Below are positions 1-7,990 of a stretch of DNA of 64,000 nt, in pieces (position 1 is the first letter of the stretch; each line of letters begins with the position of its first letter). The stretch comes from Defluviitaleaceae bacterium (GTDB lineage Bacteria > Bacillota > Clostridia > Lachnospirales > WQUN01), in the NCBI GenBank assembly GCA_009788055.1, contig WQSG01000006.1, forward strand, positions 1-64,000. Direction: 5' to 3'. The position numbers and the translations under genes were made by a program. A model generated the notes under the pieces. The model was given only the letters and a program-made list of their open reading frames with translations. It made no database searches and was not told the DNA's origin.

Positions 1-35
1 CCTCTCCCCCCGAACCCCCCACACCCTCAAACTTT
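1..35 (-). repeat. Possible edge-truncated copy of the GGGGTTCGGGG hairpin repeat, inverted
   Basis: Read on the minus strand, these bases give GTGGGGGGTTCGGGGGG, close to the core of the better copies at 129-159 and 29754-29784. The window edge cuts it off, so the second arm of the hairpin is not visible. It may be a degenerate or partial copy. Low confidence. Confidence 0.3.
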
Positions 36-40
36 AACCT

Positions 41-64
41 AAAATCGCGCGAATGCGCGATTTT
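41..64. repeat. Perfect 10-bp-stem hairpin upstream of the permease
   Basis: AAAATCGCGC and GCGCGATTTT form a perfect 10-bp stem closed by the loop GAAT. The A/T ends of the stem would give a short U run on either strand, so it could act as a bidirectional terminator between the unseen gene to the left and the permease. It could equally be part of the palindrome-rich repeat cluster at 1-159. Confidence 0.5.
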
Positions 65-110
65 AAAATTGCGACACAGTTCACCGCCAGTCCATGTCAA
101 AGTTTGGGTC

Positions 111-159
111 AAGCCTTTTTAAAGGCTTGTGGGGTTCGGGGCAACGCCCCGAGAACTTA
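111..159 (+). repeat. Composite two-hairpin repeat, copy A
   Basis: Two hairpins in tandem. The first is AAGCCTTT/AAAGGCTT with a T/A-rich centre (111-128). The second is TCGGGGC-AAC-GCCCCGA (136-152), flanked by GTGGGG on the left and GAACTTA on the right. The 31 bases 129-159 are identical to 29754-29784, and a diverged copy lies inside a coding sequence at 23964-24012. The three copies share the architecture (variable T/A-cored hairpin, then GGGGTTCGGGG hairpin, then AACTT), which marks a dispersed family and argues against chance terminators. Copy A sits in the leader of the permease gene. Confidence 0.7.
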
Positions 160-193
160 AAAAAGGTCTTGAAAAAGAGGAGTTGTATAAAAA

Positions 194-1414
194 ATGCTGC
201 AAGATTTATCGGTTTTTGGTGTGGCAGTCGTCTTTGTCGCGCTTAACGGGCTTACGATGTTGGCGTGGGCGGCGGCGCAGGGTTATAAGATGAAGCCTAC
301 GGCGTTTGCGTTTCTTGTGGGTGCTGTTGGTAATTTGTTGACGGGTTCTGTTACGCCTATTTCGGGGCAGAGTTCGATTTTGACGGTTTCGCACTTTATT
401 AAGAATGTGAACGAGAGAGTGGCGGCACTTCTTATCGCCGTTATTGTAATGGTTCCGCTGGGCTTAACGGGTTCTGTTACGCGGATTGCAAACTGGGCAG
501 GTCAACCTGTTTTGTGGGGCATGATGGCGGGCGTTGGGCTAATGGTTGCGGGAATCAGCGTTGATATGTTCAAGCAAGCGCGCAGAACGGTTGCGATTTC
601 GTTTATCGCGGCACTTGCAACGCGCTGGTTTTTTCTTGGCAACTCGCATGAACTTGTGTATGTAATTGCGGTTTCGGTAACGCTTGCGTCGCTGGATTAC
701 GTGTTTCTGCAAACCGACCCCGAAACGGGCAAACGCGGACGCCGCGTAGATTTGCTGAAAATGGCGAAAGAAGCGGGCTATGAGGGCGACATGGAGCAAA
801 ACGAAAATCCGCGCTTCTGGACGAAAGAGTATTGGGAAGATTTTAAAATAATCAAGCCGAAAGTTGGGCTTGCGGCGATTTATTTCGCGCTGGCATTTAT
901 CACGCTTAACATCGGCACGAACATTGCGTTCGGAACAATCACCGCAGGCATGGGCGAACGTGACGGCTATGGCCAACTACTTAACCCGCAGAATATGGAC
1001 CACCTTACGGTGATTAACTCGCTTGCGGATATCCCAAGCGTAATATTCGGCGGTGCGCCCGTTGGTGCGATTATTTCCGCAACGGCGGCTTCGCCGTGGC
1101 CTGTTATGGCGGGCGTTGCAATGATGTTGCTTTGCATGATTCTGCTTCTTCTAGGGCTTATGACGAAGGCGGTAAAATACGTGCCTGTTCAGGCAATCGC
1201 GGGTTTCTTGTTTATCATCGGGTTCTTCTCCACCTTTGTGCCAAACCTGCGCAATGTGTTTATGCTGGAGGGCGGAACTTCCCACAACATGGTGGAAGCC
1301 GCAACCGCAATGGCTGTCACTGCGCTTACAAAAAACCCGTTTTTGGGGCTTGTGGCGGGTGTTGCAGTGCGTTATATCGGGGCAGGATTTTTCCCCGCAC
1401 CATTCTTATTATAA
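194..1414 (+). CDS. Putative NCS2-like membrane permease
   Basis: A 406-residue, strongly hydrophobic protein with about ten to twelve predicted membrane segments and one hydrophilic loop (about residues 175-215, rich in Glu, Arg and Lys). The general texture, including the Gly/Ser-rich stretch SVTPISGQSS near residue 53 and the late GGAPVGAIISATAA stretch, resembles the NCS2 xanthine/uracil permease superfamily. I do not recognise a specific subfamily and the substrate is unknown. The ATG at 194 is preceded by GAGGAG at a slightly long spacing. The rubrerythrin gene follows after 12 bases, so the two are probably co-transcribed. Confidence 0.6.
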   Translation: MLQDLSVFGVAVVFVALNGLTMLAWAAAQGYKMKPTAFAFLVGAVGNLLTGSVTPISGQSSILTVSHFIKNVNERVAALLIAVIVMVPLGLTGSVTRIANWAGQPVLWGMMAGVGLMVAGISVDMFKQARRTVAISFIAALATRWFFLGNSHELVYVIAVSVTLASLDYVFLQTDPETGKRGRRVDLLKMAKEAGYEGDMEQNENPRFWTKEYWEDFKIIKPKVGLAAIYFALAFITLNIGTNIAFGTITAGMGERDGYGQLLNPQNMDHLTVINSLADIPSVIFGGAPVGAIISATAASPWPVMAGVAMMLLCMILLLLGLMTKAVKYVPVQAIAGFLFIIGFFSTFVPNLRNVFMLEGGTSHNMVEAATAMAVTALTKNPFLGLVAGVAVRYIGAGFFPAPFLL

Positions 1415-1426
1415 GGAGAGGTTTGT

Positions 1427-1972
1427 ATGAAAAAATTTGTTTGCAGTATCTGCGGTTATGTTCATGAGGGGCAAGCGGCTCCGGAAAGTTGCCCGCAATG
1501 CAACGCGCCCGCGTCAAAATTTAACGAGCATACGGGCGAGGGGCTTATGTTTGCGGACGAACACAGGATTGGTGTGGCAAAAGATATCGACCCCGAAATA
1601 ATTGAAGGCTTACGCCAAAACTTCATGGGCGAATGCACGGAAGTTGGTATGTATCTTGCAATGAGCCGTCAGGCAGACAGGGAAGGCTACCCCGAAGTTG
1701 CGGAAGCATACAAACGGATTGCCTTTGAAGAAGCGGAACACGCCGCAAAATTTGCGGAACTTCTTGGCGAAGTTGTGGACGTATCCACCAAGAAAAACCT
1801 TGAAATGCGCGTAATGGCAGAACACGGCGCGACACAGGGCAAGCTGGACATTGCAAAAAAAGCGAAAGAATTAAACCTTGATGCCATACACGACACGGTT
1901 CACGAAATGGCGAAAGACGAAGCCCGTCACGGCAAGGCGTTCCAAGGGTTGCTTGGGCGGTATTTCAGCTAA
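1427..1972 (+). CDS. Reverse rubrerythrin (rubredoxin-ferritin-like peroxidase)
   Basis: A 181-residue cytoplasmic non-haem iron protein, expected to reduce hydrogen peroxide in anaerobes. The order of domains is reversed relative to classical rubrerythrin. The rubredoxin Fe(Cys)4 site is N-terminal (Cys6, Cys9, Cys22, Cys25 in CSIC and CPQC) and the ferritin-like di-iron four-helix domain follows (about 55-181), with ExxH motifs at Glu102/His105 and Glu165/His168. This arrangement is known from Clostridium acetobutylicum. The ATG at 1427 has a good ribosome binding site (AAGGAGAGG). The gene ends in a terminator whose right arm carries the bioY ribosome binding site. Confidence 0.9.
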   Translation: MKKFVCSICGYVHEGQAAPESCPQCNAPASKFNEHTGEGLMFADEHRIGVAKDIDPEIIEGLRQNFMGECTEVGMYLAMSRQADREGYPEVAEAYKRIAFEEAEHAAKFAELLGEVVDVSTKKNLEMRVMAEHGATQGKLDIAKKAKELNLDAIHDTVHEMAKDEARHGKAFQGLLGRYFS

Positions 1973-1980
1973 GCAAGGAA

Positions 1981-2013
1981 AATGTAAACCTTATTCAAAA
2001 ACAAGTTGACAAT
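1981..2013 (+). promoter_or_regulatory. BirA-box-like operator of bioY
   Basis: AATGTAAACC and AGTTGACAAT form an imperfect inverted repeat separated by 13 bases, close to the ATTGTTAACC-spacer-GGTTAACAAT operator recognised by the biotin repressor/ligase BirA in Bacillota. Each half matches that consensus at eight of ten positions. The right half covers the -35 element of the bioY promoter, where a bound repressor would block RNA polymerase. The link to biotin comes from the downstream gene and the motif. Confidence 0.6.
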
Positions 2014-2034
2014 ATGAAAGCCTCCGTGTACAAT
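2006..2034 (+). promoter_or_regulatory. Sigma-A-type promoter of bioY
   Basis: TTGACA (2006-2011), a 17-base spacer and TACAAT (2029-2034) form a near-consensus promoter. The predicted start, at about 2041, lies inside the loop of the terminator hairpin that ends the upstream gene. Transcripts from this promoter would therefore lack the left arm that could mask the bioY ribosome binding site. Confidence 0.75.
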
Positions 2035-2057
2035 TGCGAAAAAACACGGAGGTTTTT
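2021..2057 (+). terminator. Terminator of the rubrerythrin transcript overlapping the bioY ribosome binding site
   Basis: CCTCCGTGT (2021-2029) pairs perfectly with ACACGGAGG (2044-2052), followed by TTTTT. This is a good intrinsic terminator. The right arm contains CGGAGG, the Shine-Dalgarno sequence of the ATG at 2060, and the left arm is its complement. Confidence 0.7.
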
Positions 2058-2059
2058 GT

Positions 2060-2605
2060 ATGGAACGGCAAAGAATTTTTACAACGCGGGATTTATGCTA
2101 CATAGGAATTTTTGTGGCGATTATTGCGGTTTGTGCGCAGATTAGTATTCCCTTGGCGGGCGGCGTTCCCGTTACCTTGCAGAACTGGGCGGTTATGCTG
2201 GCGGGGATGATTCTTGGCGGGAAGAAGGGCGCGGTTGCCGCTTTGGTTTACATTTTGCTGGGCGTCGCGGGCGTACCTGTTTTCACGCAGTTCCGCGGCG
2301 GAATTGGGGTTGTGCTTGGTGCAACGGGCGGGTTTATTTTTTCGTTTCCCGCGTTGGCTTTTATGGCGGGGCTTGGCACTAAAAAAAGGCTTGCGCTATT
2401 GCTCGCAGGCCTTGTTGCAGGAACGGTTATAAATTTAACTTCCGGCATGGTGTGGTTCGCTTTTGTTACGCAAAACACTTTGCAAACGGCGTTCGCCGTT
2501 GCGCTCGCGCCGTTTATTCTGCCCGAGATTTTGAAAATCGTTGCGGTTGTTATCGTTGGCAGAAGCGTCCAATTTTCGTTGCAGCGGATGCAGGTAGGTC
2601 TGTAG
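2060..2605 (+). CDS. bioY: Biotin transporter BioY (ECF S component)
   Basis: A 181-residue integral membrane protein with six predicted helices, matching BioY, the substrate-binding component of biotin ECF transporters. Diagnostic stretches include the N-terminal AVCAQISIPL, the VPVTLQNWAV motif (about residues 36-45) and GGKKGAVAALVYILLG (about 53-68), which are characteristic of the family. No EcfA or EcfT genes lie next to it, so it probably uses a shared energising module encoded elsewhere. Expression is probably controlled by biotin through the BirA-like site overlapping its promoter. The stop codon directly abuts that of convergent gpsA, with no intergenic base. Confidence 0.93.
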   Translation: MERQRIFTTRDLCYIGIFVAIIAVCAQISIPLAGGVPVTLQNWAVMLAGMILGGKKGAVAALVYILLGVAGVPVFTQFRGGIGVVLGATGGFIFSFPALAFMAGLGTKKRLALLLAGLVAGTVINLTSGMVWFAFVTQNTLQTAFAVALAPFILPEILKIVAVVIVGRSVQFSLQRMQVGL

Positions 2606-3592
2606 TTATTCTTCCTTTGTCTCGCGGCACATTAGGTCTGTAACGGCGGTTTTTGGGCTTTTGTTCTCGAAGAGAACCTTGTTTATTTCTTCGATTATCG
2701 GCATGGAGGTGTTGTGTTTGCGGGCGAGTTTAAGTGCCGCTTTTGCGGTGTCCACGCCTTCCACCACCATGCCGATTTGTTTTAGCGTTTCGTCCAAAGA
2801 GTTGCCCTGCGCAAGCGAAAAACCCGCACGCCAATTGCGCGAGTGCTTGCTTGTGCAAGTTACAATCAAGTCGCCAATGCCCGAAAGCCCCGCAAAAGTT
2901 TGGGCATTCGCGCCCATATTAACGCCAAGGCGAGAAATTTCTGCCATGCCGCGAGTGATTAGCCCTGCCTTTGTGTTGTCGCCAAAGCCAAGCCCGTCCG
3001 AACAACCCGCCGCCAGCGCAATCACATTTTTTAACGCGCCGCCAATTTCCGCGCCAATCAAATCCGACGAGGTGTACACGCGGAAATTTTCGGAAGAAAA
3101 AACGTCCTGTACTGCCGCCGCAACCGCGTCATCTTCCGAAGCCGCAACAATCGCCGTAGGAATGCCCTTTAAAACTTCCTCTGCGTGGCTGGGGCCCGTA
3201 AGCGCGGCAAAACGGCAGTCCCCGTTAAGCCCGCGCACATATTCGGAAATGCGAATTTGCTTGCTTTCTTCCAGCCCCTTCGCGCCGCTTATCACAATTT
3301 TATCCGCATTAAAATACTGTGCAAAAACATTTGTTGTAGCCGCAATCGTTTTGGACGGCACGGCAAGCACAAAAATCTCTGCATGGTTTGCCGCCTCCAG
3401 CACATCGTTCGTAAGCCTAATCCGTTCGGGGATAATCACCTGCGGCAAGTAACTGTTTTTTCTCGTCTCCCGCAACTCCGCTATATATTCCGCGCCGCCG
3501 TCCCACGCCAGAACATCATGCCCATTTCTACAAAGCACATCTGCCAAGGCAATGCCCCAGCTTCCAAAACCAATTACAGAAATCTTTTTCAT
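2606..3592 (-). CDS. gpsA: Glycerol-3-phosphate dehydrogenase (NAD(P)+)
   Basis: A 328-residue cytoplasmic enzyme that reduces dihydroxyacetone phosphate to sn-glycerol-3-phosphate for phospholipid synthesis. The N-terminus shows the dinucleotide-binding Rossmann motif GFGSWGIALA (about residues 7-16). Further in are the GAKGLEE segment and the catalytic-domain block NVIALAAGCSDGLGFGDNTK, both standard for GpsA. The start is taken at the ATG at 3592 because the Rossmann fold begins there and the length then fits the family. An in-frame ATG further upstream would add about 41 non-conserved residues running towards the divergent sigma-factor gene. Confidence 0.95.
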   Translation of the reverse strand: MKKISVIGFGSWGIALADVLCRNGHDVLAWDGGAEYIAELRETRKNSYLPQVIIPERIRLTNDVLEAANHAEIFVLAVPSKTIAATTNVFAQYFNADKIVISGAKGLEESKQIRISEYVRGLNGDCRFAALTGPSHAEEVLKGIPTAIVAASEDDAVAAAVQDVFSSENFRVYTSSDLIGAEIGGALKNVIALAAGCSDGLGFGDNTKAGLITRGMAEISRLGVNMGANAQTFAGLSGIGDLIVTCTSKHSRNWRAGFSLAQGNSLDETLKQIGMVVEGVDTAKAALKLARKHNTSMPIIEEINKVLFENKSPKTAVTDLMCRETKEE

Positions 3593-3745
3593 ATTAACGC
3601 CCCATTTTTTATTCATTAATTTACTCAAAAAAAATAGATTTGTAAAGAATTTCAAAATTATTTCCCAAACCATGTCACAAAACATGGGGGTCGTTCGTTG
3701 TCTTTGTGTGTACACGAAAAAATCACAAAGGAATGGGGGAAGGAG

Positions 3746-4303
3746 ATGGGTATCTCAGTGGCAAGCAAATTGTTTTTTAGGAGCGAAATCGAAACCACGC
3801 GGCGTGTGGAGTTTGCGGCTATGGCAAATGCCAACGGCAAGCAGCTTCTGCGGTATTGCTCTGCGCTGTTGCGCGATTACCACGAAGCCCAAGATGTTGT
3901 TCAAACCACGTTTCTTAAAGCATTGTCGAGAAGAGACAACAAGGATTTAGTGCCGTGGCTGTACAGAACATCTTACAACCACTGCATAGACATATTGCGG
4001 AAACGCAAGTGGAGCTTATTCACATTTGTAGATGAGCGCGATTGTACCGAGTCCTATCAAATGGAGGACGGAATGAGTGACGAAATACGTGCGGCTTTGG
4101 GCGTACTAACGCCAAAAGACAGAGCCTTGGTAGTAAGCCGAGCCTTAGACGACTTGGATTACGACCAACTAAGCAGTATTTTTGGCGCAAGCCCGTCAAC
4201 TTTGCGTAAGCGGTACGAACGCGCCAAGAAAAAACTTGCACAGGCATTGCGCGAACAAGGACTGGAGATTTCTAATGAGAGCCATAAGAAAGGAGAATCT
4301 TGA
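3746..4303 (+). CDS. ECF-type RNA polymerase sigma factor
   Basis: A 185-residue sigma-70 family protein of the short extracytoplasmic-function class. Region 2 is visible as HEAQDVVQTTFLKAL followed by WLYRTSYNHCIDILRKRK (the region 2.3/2.4 helix). Region 4 is visible as LTPKDRALVVSRAL with the helix-turn-helix ending STLRKRYERAKKKL. Start choice is uncertain: the ATG at 3746 has the purine-rich GGGGGAAGGAG just upstream, while an in-frame TTG at 3698 lacks a good site. The stop codon touches the start of the next gene (TGAATG), the usual arrangement for a sigma/anti-sigma pair. Confidence 0.88.
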   Translation: MGISVASKLFFRSEIETTRRVEFAAMANANGKQLLRYCSALLRDYHEAQDVVQTTFLKALSRRDNKDLVPWLYRTSYNHCIDILRKRKWSLFTFVDERDCTESYQMEDGMSDEIRAALGVLTPKDRALVVSRALDDLDYDQLSSIFGASPSTLRKRYERAKKKLAQALREQGLEISNESHKKGES

Positions 4304-5473
4304 ATGGATAACCGTAATTATGACCAAGATGAAATCCTTATACGTCAGGCACTCGGAAATCAATTCCCGCAAAATGCCGACATTTTAAAGGGAGTTGTGA
4401 AAACAGTGGAAACTAAACCGAAAAGGATTTTCAAAAAGGGAGTTGTGGCGGCACTTATTGCCGCAAGTCTTATGGTGGTAACAGTGTCTGCGTACCAGAT
4501 GGGTGCGTTTGAACGGTTGGCGGCGGCGATAATAGGGCAAGAGCGGGCGGAAGAACTTACGCCCATTGAAATTGCGGCGGAAGAACCCGAACTGCACCAT
4601 GACGGCATAGCAATCGAGCTGGTTGCAATCGAAGTTGCAGACCGCGTGGCATATGTATACTTCACCATGCAAGACCTTATTGCAAATCGCTTGGCAGGTG
4701 ATTTCTTTATTCAGCACCACATAGTACCTACAGAAATACCTGATGGGTTTGGCATCGGAACAGGAATGCCGCAGGTTATTCATCGTGGCGATGGCGGGGT
4801 TGTTACCTTCCGCAGTCGCTTTGAAAGCTGGGGGCATTCCCTTGAGGGGCTGGAAATGACATATGAAATTCGTCAAATCATATTTGACCAATTTGAGCAT
4901 CCCGGTCAAGCTGTGGATATCAATTTGGCGGATTTCGCGGTGGACGCGCCCGTGGCATTGTTGCACACAGATGAAATTTCCGTAATCAACATGACATGGG
5001 AGGGCGAAGACATCCCGTCACGGGAATACCGATACGCAATGCGCAGAAATATGTTGCAAGACGGCTTGCCGGTGCTTTCGCCCGACATGGTGGATATCGG
5101 GTTCGGGCTGGACAGGGTTGACGCAAGCATATCTGCAATCGGGATTGTAAACGGCAGACTTCATGTACAGCTTAAAAACCGCGGCGTTGGCGTAGGCAGT
5201 GACGTTGCTCTGTTTTTGCTGCGCAACGCGCAAGATATCCCCGCCGACGAAATGTGGCTGAATAAAATCCATTATGTGTATTCCGTAAACTTCCGCGTAG
5301 CCGCAGACGGCTCTTTGTACTGGGACGGCGACTGGATGACTGCCGACGGCAAGTATTTTGAAGGCATTTTCGATATAGATTTGGGCAGCATTCACGAATA
5401 CTCAATAGGCGTTTCTGCCCGTGGTTCTGAAATGATACACGTTGGCTGGAATGTCACGTTTGGAGGAGAATAA
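4304..5473 (+). CDS. Probable membrane-anchored anti-sigma factor (DUF4179-like)
   Basis: A 389-residue protein with a short cytoplasmic N-terminus (about residues 1-44), one transmembrane segment (about 46-64, VVAALIAASLMVVTVSAY) and a large extracytoplasmic region of mixed beta character. This topology, and its position immediately downstream of an ECF sigma factor, fit an anti-sigma factor that holds the sigma factor at the membrane until an external signal arrives. The extracellular part resembles DUF4179-type proteins of Bacillota in general character. No zinc-binding anti-sigma motif (HxxxCxxC) is visible, so inhibition of the sigma factor is inferred from context. Confidence 0.65.
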   Translation: MDNRNYDQDEILIRQALGNQFPQNADILKGVVKTVETKPKRIFKKGVVAALIAASLMVVTVSAYQMGAFERLAAAIIGQERAEELTPIEIAAEEPELHHDGIAIELVAIEVADRVAYVYFTMQDLIANRLAGDFFIQHHIVPTEIPDGFGIGTGMPQVIHRGDGGVVTFRSRFESWGHSLEGLEMTYEIRQIIFDQFEHPGQAVDINLADFAVDAPVALLHTDEISVINMTWEGEDIPSREYRYAMRRNMLQDGLPVLSPDMVDIGFGLDRVDASISAIGIVNGRLHVQLKNRGVGVGSDVALFLLRNAQDIPADEMWLNKIHYVYSVNFRVAADGSLYWDGDWMTADGKYFEGIFDIDLGSIHEYSIGVSARGSEMIHVGWNVTFGGE

Positions 5474-5475
5474 AG

Positions 5476-6681
5476 ATGAAAAAACTTTGTGCTTTGGTTT
5501 TCTTGGCGGCAATGTGCTTGATGCCCGCAAGTGTGGCATTGGCAAGCGAAATTAATGTAACCATTAACGGGCAGGCGGTAAGTTTTCCCGGTGGGCAAGG
5601 GGCGGTAATCGTAGACGGCAGAACCCTCGTTCCCGTGCGCGGCGTGTTTGAAATGCTTGGCTTCACGGTGGACTGGGATACCGACACCCGCACGGCGTTT
5701 ATCTCCAACGCCGAATACGAAGTACGCATTTCCGTTGGGCAAGGTTATTTTACAACCAACGGCGCAAGGCATAATCTTGATGTTCCCGCGCAACTGATAA
5801 ACGAAAGAACATTAGTGCCTATCCGCTTGCCGCTGGAAATGGTTGGCTTCTATGTAGGCTGGAGCGAGGTTTTGCAAACGGTGGTTATAACGTCCGATAA
5901 TCCCGCCCGCCCCGATAATGCGACTGTGCCGATTGAAAGCTCGGGCGGTGCTTTCATGGAAATTCTGCAACCTTCGGGAGGCGCGCACTCGCTCCCTCCC
6001 GACGGCACAGAGCGGTTATCGGAAGCAGATGTTAGGGAAATAGGAACGCGCTACATTCGTGATGTGTTCGGGTTGGACATTAGCGATATGAATATGTCAA
6101 TTCAATTCCATCATCTTGCCGCGTCGCCATTTCCCGGGATTGCTCCCGCACCGCCGTCATGGAGCGGACTTGTCGCAGGATTCGATTTCAGAATTGATGA
6201 CGCAACAGGGCAAGTCGTTGACCTTTCGCGCACACCACCCGTGGATTTTTCAGAAAACACTCCGGAAGAAACTTTCCATATTTTTGCATTCCAAGGCTGG
6301 TCTGCGCAAGCAAGATGGAACGACTTAGGCGTCGAAGAACGCATTGCACTGTCCAACATCACGCCGCAAGCCCTTGAACGATACAGAAACAAGGCAACGG
6401 AACTTGCACAAAGGTTTGCCGCCCCGTATTCGATATCGGAGTTGCAGTTGACGGGCGTTTTCTCTGAAAGAACTGCCGGCGCAAACAACGAGCCGCTAAC
6501 AGATGCGCAATTGCAACGTATGTACTACGAAAGAAGGGTAGAACTAAGCGGCGACTTAGTTGCAGATGTTTTCGGAATTTCCTTCACCACCACCGACGCA
6601 AACGGGCAAGAAATCGGCATCAGTGTCCCCACAGAAACCTGCACCCCAATATTTAACAGGCTCACGCTAAACAGACGGTAA
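5476..6681 (+). CDS. Secreted protein with a copper-amine-oxidase-N/stalk-like domain
   Basis: A 401-residue protein with a signal peptide (residues 1 to about 24, ending VALAS). The first 140 residues form a stalk-like domain of the copper amine oxidase N-terminal type, shown by the paired motifs RTLVPVRGVFEMLG (49-62) and RTLVPIRLPLEMVG (111-124). The remaining region (about 155-400) is not recognised. It starts two bases after the anti-sigma gene and is probably co-transcribed with it, so it may be a cell-surface output or sensor of that signalling unit. A similar stalk domain ends the xylanase at 30156-31526. The terminator at 6702-6744 closes the unit. Confidence 0.75.
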   Translation: MKKLCALVFLAAMCLMPASVALASEINVTINGQAVSFPGGQGAVIVDGRTLVPVRGVFEMLGFTVDWDTDTRTAFISNAEYEVRISVGQGYFTTNGARHNLDVPAQLINERTLVPIRLPLEMVGFYVGWSEVLQTVVITSDNPARPDNATVPIESSGGAFMEILQPSGGAHSLPPDGTERLSEADVREIGTRYIRDVFGLDISDMNMSIQFHHLAASPFPGIAPAPPSWSGLVAGFDFRIDDATGQVVDLSRTPPVDFSENTPEETFHIFAFQGWSAQARWNDLGVEERIALSNITPQALERYRNKATELAQRFAAPYSISELQLTGVFSERTAGANNEPLTDAQLQRMYYERRVELSGDLVADVFGISFTTTDANGQEIGISVPTETCTPIFNRLTLNRR

Positions 6682-6701
6682 AATTCTCTCCATACCGTAA
6701 C

Positions 6702-6744
6702 AAAAAACGGCATTACCTTTTTTATCGGGTATGCCGTTTTTTTT
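6702..6744 (+). terminator. Intrinsic terminator after the sigma/anti-sigma/stalk operon
   Basis: AAAACGGCATTACC and GGGTATGCCGTTTT pair around an AT-rich loop and are followed by a run of eight T residues. It lies about 20 bases beyond the stop codon of the stalk-domain gene. Confidence 0.8.
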
Positions 6745-6776
6745 GAATTTCAGGTGTCTATGTTTCGTATTGTCTG

Positions 6777-6810
6777 TAGACATATAGTCTGCAAATAGTA
6801 GAATTATTAT
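6777..6810 (+). promoter_or_regulatory. Controller-protein box (C-box-like operator) and -10 element
   Basis: TGTAGAC-ATATA-GTCTGCA (6776-6793) is an inverted repeat with a TATA-containing centre, resembling the GAC/TATAGTC operators bound by restriction-modification controller proteins. A TATTAT -10-like element lies at 6805-6810, so the palindrome covers its -35 region. The downstream gene encodes a controller-like helix-turn-helix protein, which supports autoregulation. Confidence 0.55.
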
Positions 6811-6838
6811 CAAGATACGATTGTGCAAAGAGGCGGAT

Positions 6839-7051
6839 ATGAATATAAAAAATATATTAGCAACAAATTTAAAGCAATACCGTTTGCAGAAAGGGCTTTC
6901 ACAAGAAGCCCTTTCTGAATTGGCGGGCTTACATAGAACATATATCAGCCTAATTGAGCGCGAAAACCGGAATATTTCTGTCGCAAACCTTGAAAAAATA
7001 GCGTTAGCCATGGGTATCGACGCTTATTTGTTATTGAAGCCACAAGAATAA
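6839..7051 (+). CDS. XRE-family controller (C) protein of the restriction-modification system
   Basis: A 70-residue protein that is almost entirely one XRE helix-turn-helix domain (about residues 5-65). The recognition helix region reads LHRTYISLIERENRNIS, very close to the corresponding part of restriction-modification C proteins such as C.Esp1396I and C.AhdI. Such proteins activate the endonuclease gene late and so delay restriction until the host DNA is methylated. The ATG at 6839 has AAAGAGG upstream and is preferred to a TTG six codons earlier. The endonuclease gene follows after 14 bases and the methyltransferase after that. Confidence 0.8.
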   Translation: MNIKNILATNLKQYRLQKGLSQEALSELAGLHRTYISLIERENRNISVANLEKIALAMGIDAYLLLKPQE

Positions 7052-7065
7052 AAAAGGGGTGCAAC

Positions 7066-7977
7066 ATGAAATTGAATCCAAACATCAAAATCGTAAGCGA
7101 CAAGCGTGAAACACACAGCAAAGCATCCGAGGAGTATGTATCGGTTCGGTTCGATTATCCGCAAAAAACATGGGAAGGCTGGATTCCTGTGGAGTATCGC
7201 CGCACGGGCGTGTCTATCAAAACAGAGGACGAATTAGTCGAATATCTAAACAATGTTTATGCGGAAATGAACCCTGATAATTATTCTGCATGGCTTGAGT
7301 CGCAAAAAGAGTTTTGGGCTGGTAAAAAGGCAGAAATAACTAAATCTTTTTTTGATTGCCTTTTAGAAGGCAGCTGGCAGTGTGCAGACTGCACATTACC
7401 CAAAAATCCGAATTTCGCAAGGAGAATACAGGATTTAAAAGAGTTTGGGTACACTCTTGCAACTAACAAAAATAAATTTTGTACAAGCTGCAATGCGAAC
7501 AAAACGCACATTATGCTTTTGCCAATAAAGCGTCAAGGTGTAGGCAAAAGTGGTTATGAGGTGTTCAGCCCCAAACTTCGGCGCAGAATAATCAGCGTAT
7601 TGGGCGGCGTGGATGCTTATGAGAACAAAGTAAATGCGCATTGTCTCCCCGACCATAAATTTTCCGAAATCAGATGGGACGATGAGACAAAAGAAAACAA
7701 TCCCGACAACATGACTGATATGGAAATAAAAAACAAATTTCAACTTTTGACCAACCAAAGAAACCAGCAAAAGCGAGAAGTTTGCAGAACTTGCTATCAG
7801 ACGGGTGTTCGCGGTACAATTTTTGGTATAGACTTCTATTACGAAGGAACAAAATACTGGGACAAGTCAATTCCCGCAAAGGGTAAATCTGCCGAAAAAG
7901 GGTGCGAAGGATGCCCGTGGTACGACATTGCCCGATGGCGCAGCGAGCTTCAACGGAGAATTCACCAACCATTGTAA
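7066..7977 (+). CDS. Probable type II restriction endonuclease (HNH-like, Cys-rich)
   Basis: A 303-residue protein between a controller gene and a cytosine methyltransferase gene. Four CxxC pairs (Cys106/109, 139/142, 240/243, 280/283) look like structural zinc sites. The segment around PDHKF (His197) together with LLTNQRNQQK (Asn230/233), leading into CRTC, looks like a beta-beta-alpha-metal (HNH) nuclease core. Both the position and the fold suggest the restriction enzyme of the system. I cannot assign the recognition site. The family call rests on the motif and the neighbours, with no overall homolog recognised. The ATG at 7066 is preceded by AAAAGGGG. Confidence 0.7.
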   Translation: MKLNPNIKIVSDKRETHSKASEEYVSVRFDYPQKTWEGWIPVEYRRTGVSIKTEDELVEYLNNVYAEMNPDNYSAWLESQKEFWAGKKAEITKSFFDCLLEGSWQCADCTLPKNPNFARRIQDLKEFGYTLATNKNKFCTSCNANKTHIMLLPIKRQGVGKSGYEVFSPKLRRRIISVLGGVDAYENKVNAHCLPDHKFSEIRWDDETKENNPDNMTDMEIKNKFQLLTNQRNQQKREVCRTCYQTGVRGTIFGIDFYYEGTKYWDKSIPAKGKSAEKGCEGCPWYDIARWRSELQRRIHQPL

Positions 7978-7990
7978 AGGGGCAAAAAAA

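Noticed and set aside
129..159. The repeat pair 129-159 / 29754-29784 considered as attachment sites of an integrated element
   Set aside because: The region between holds housekeeping genes with no integrase or phage genes, and a third copy lies inside ispH, so a dispersed repeat fits better.
2661..3452. 263-codon frame on the plus strand opposite gpsA
   Set aside because: It is the mirror of a clear gpsA coding sequence, has a low-complexity Ser/Ala composition and no family resemblance.
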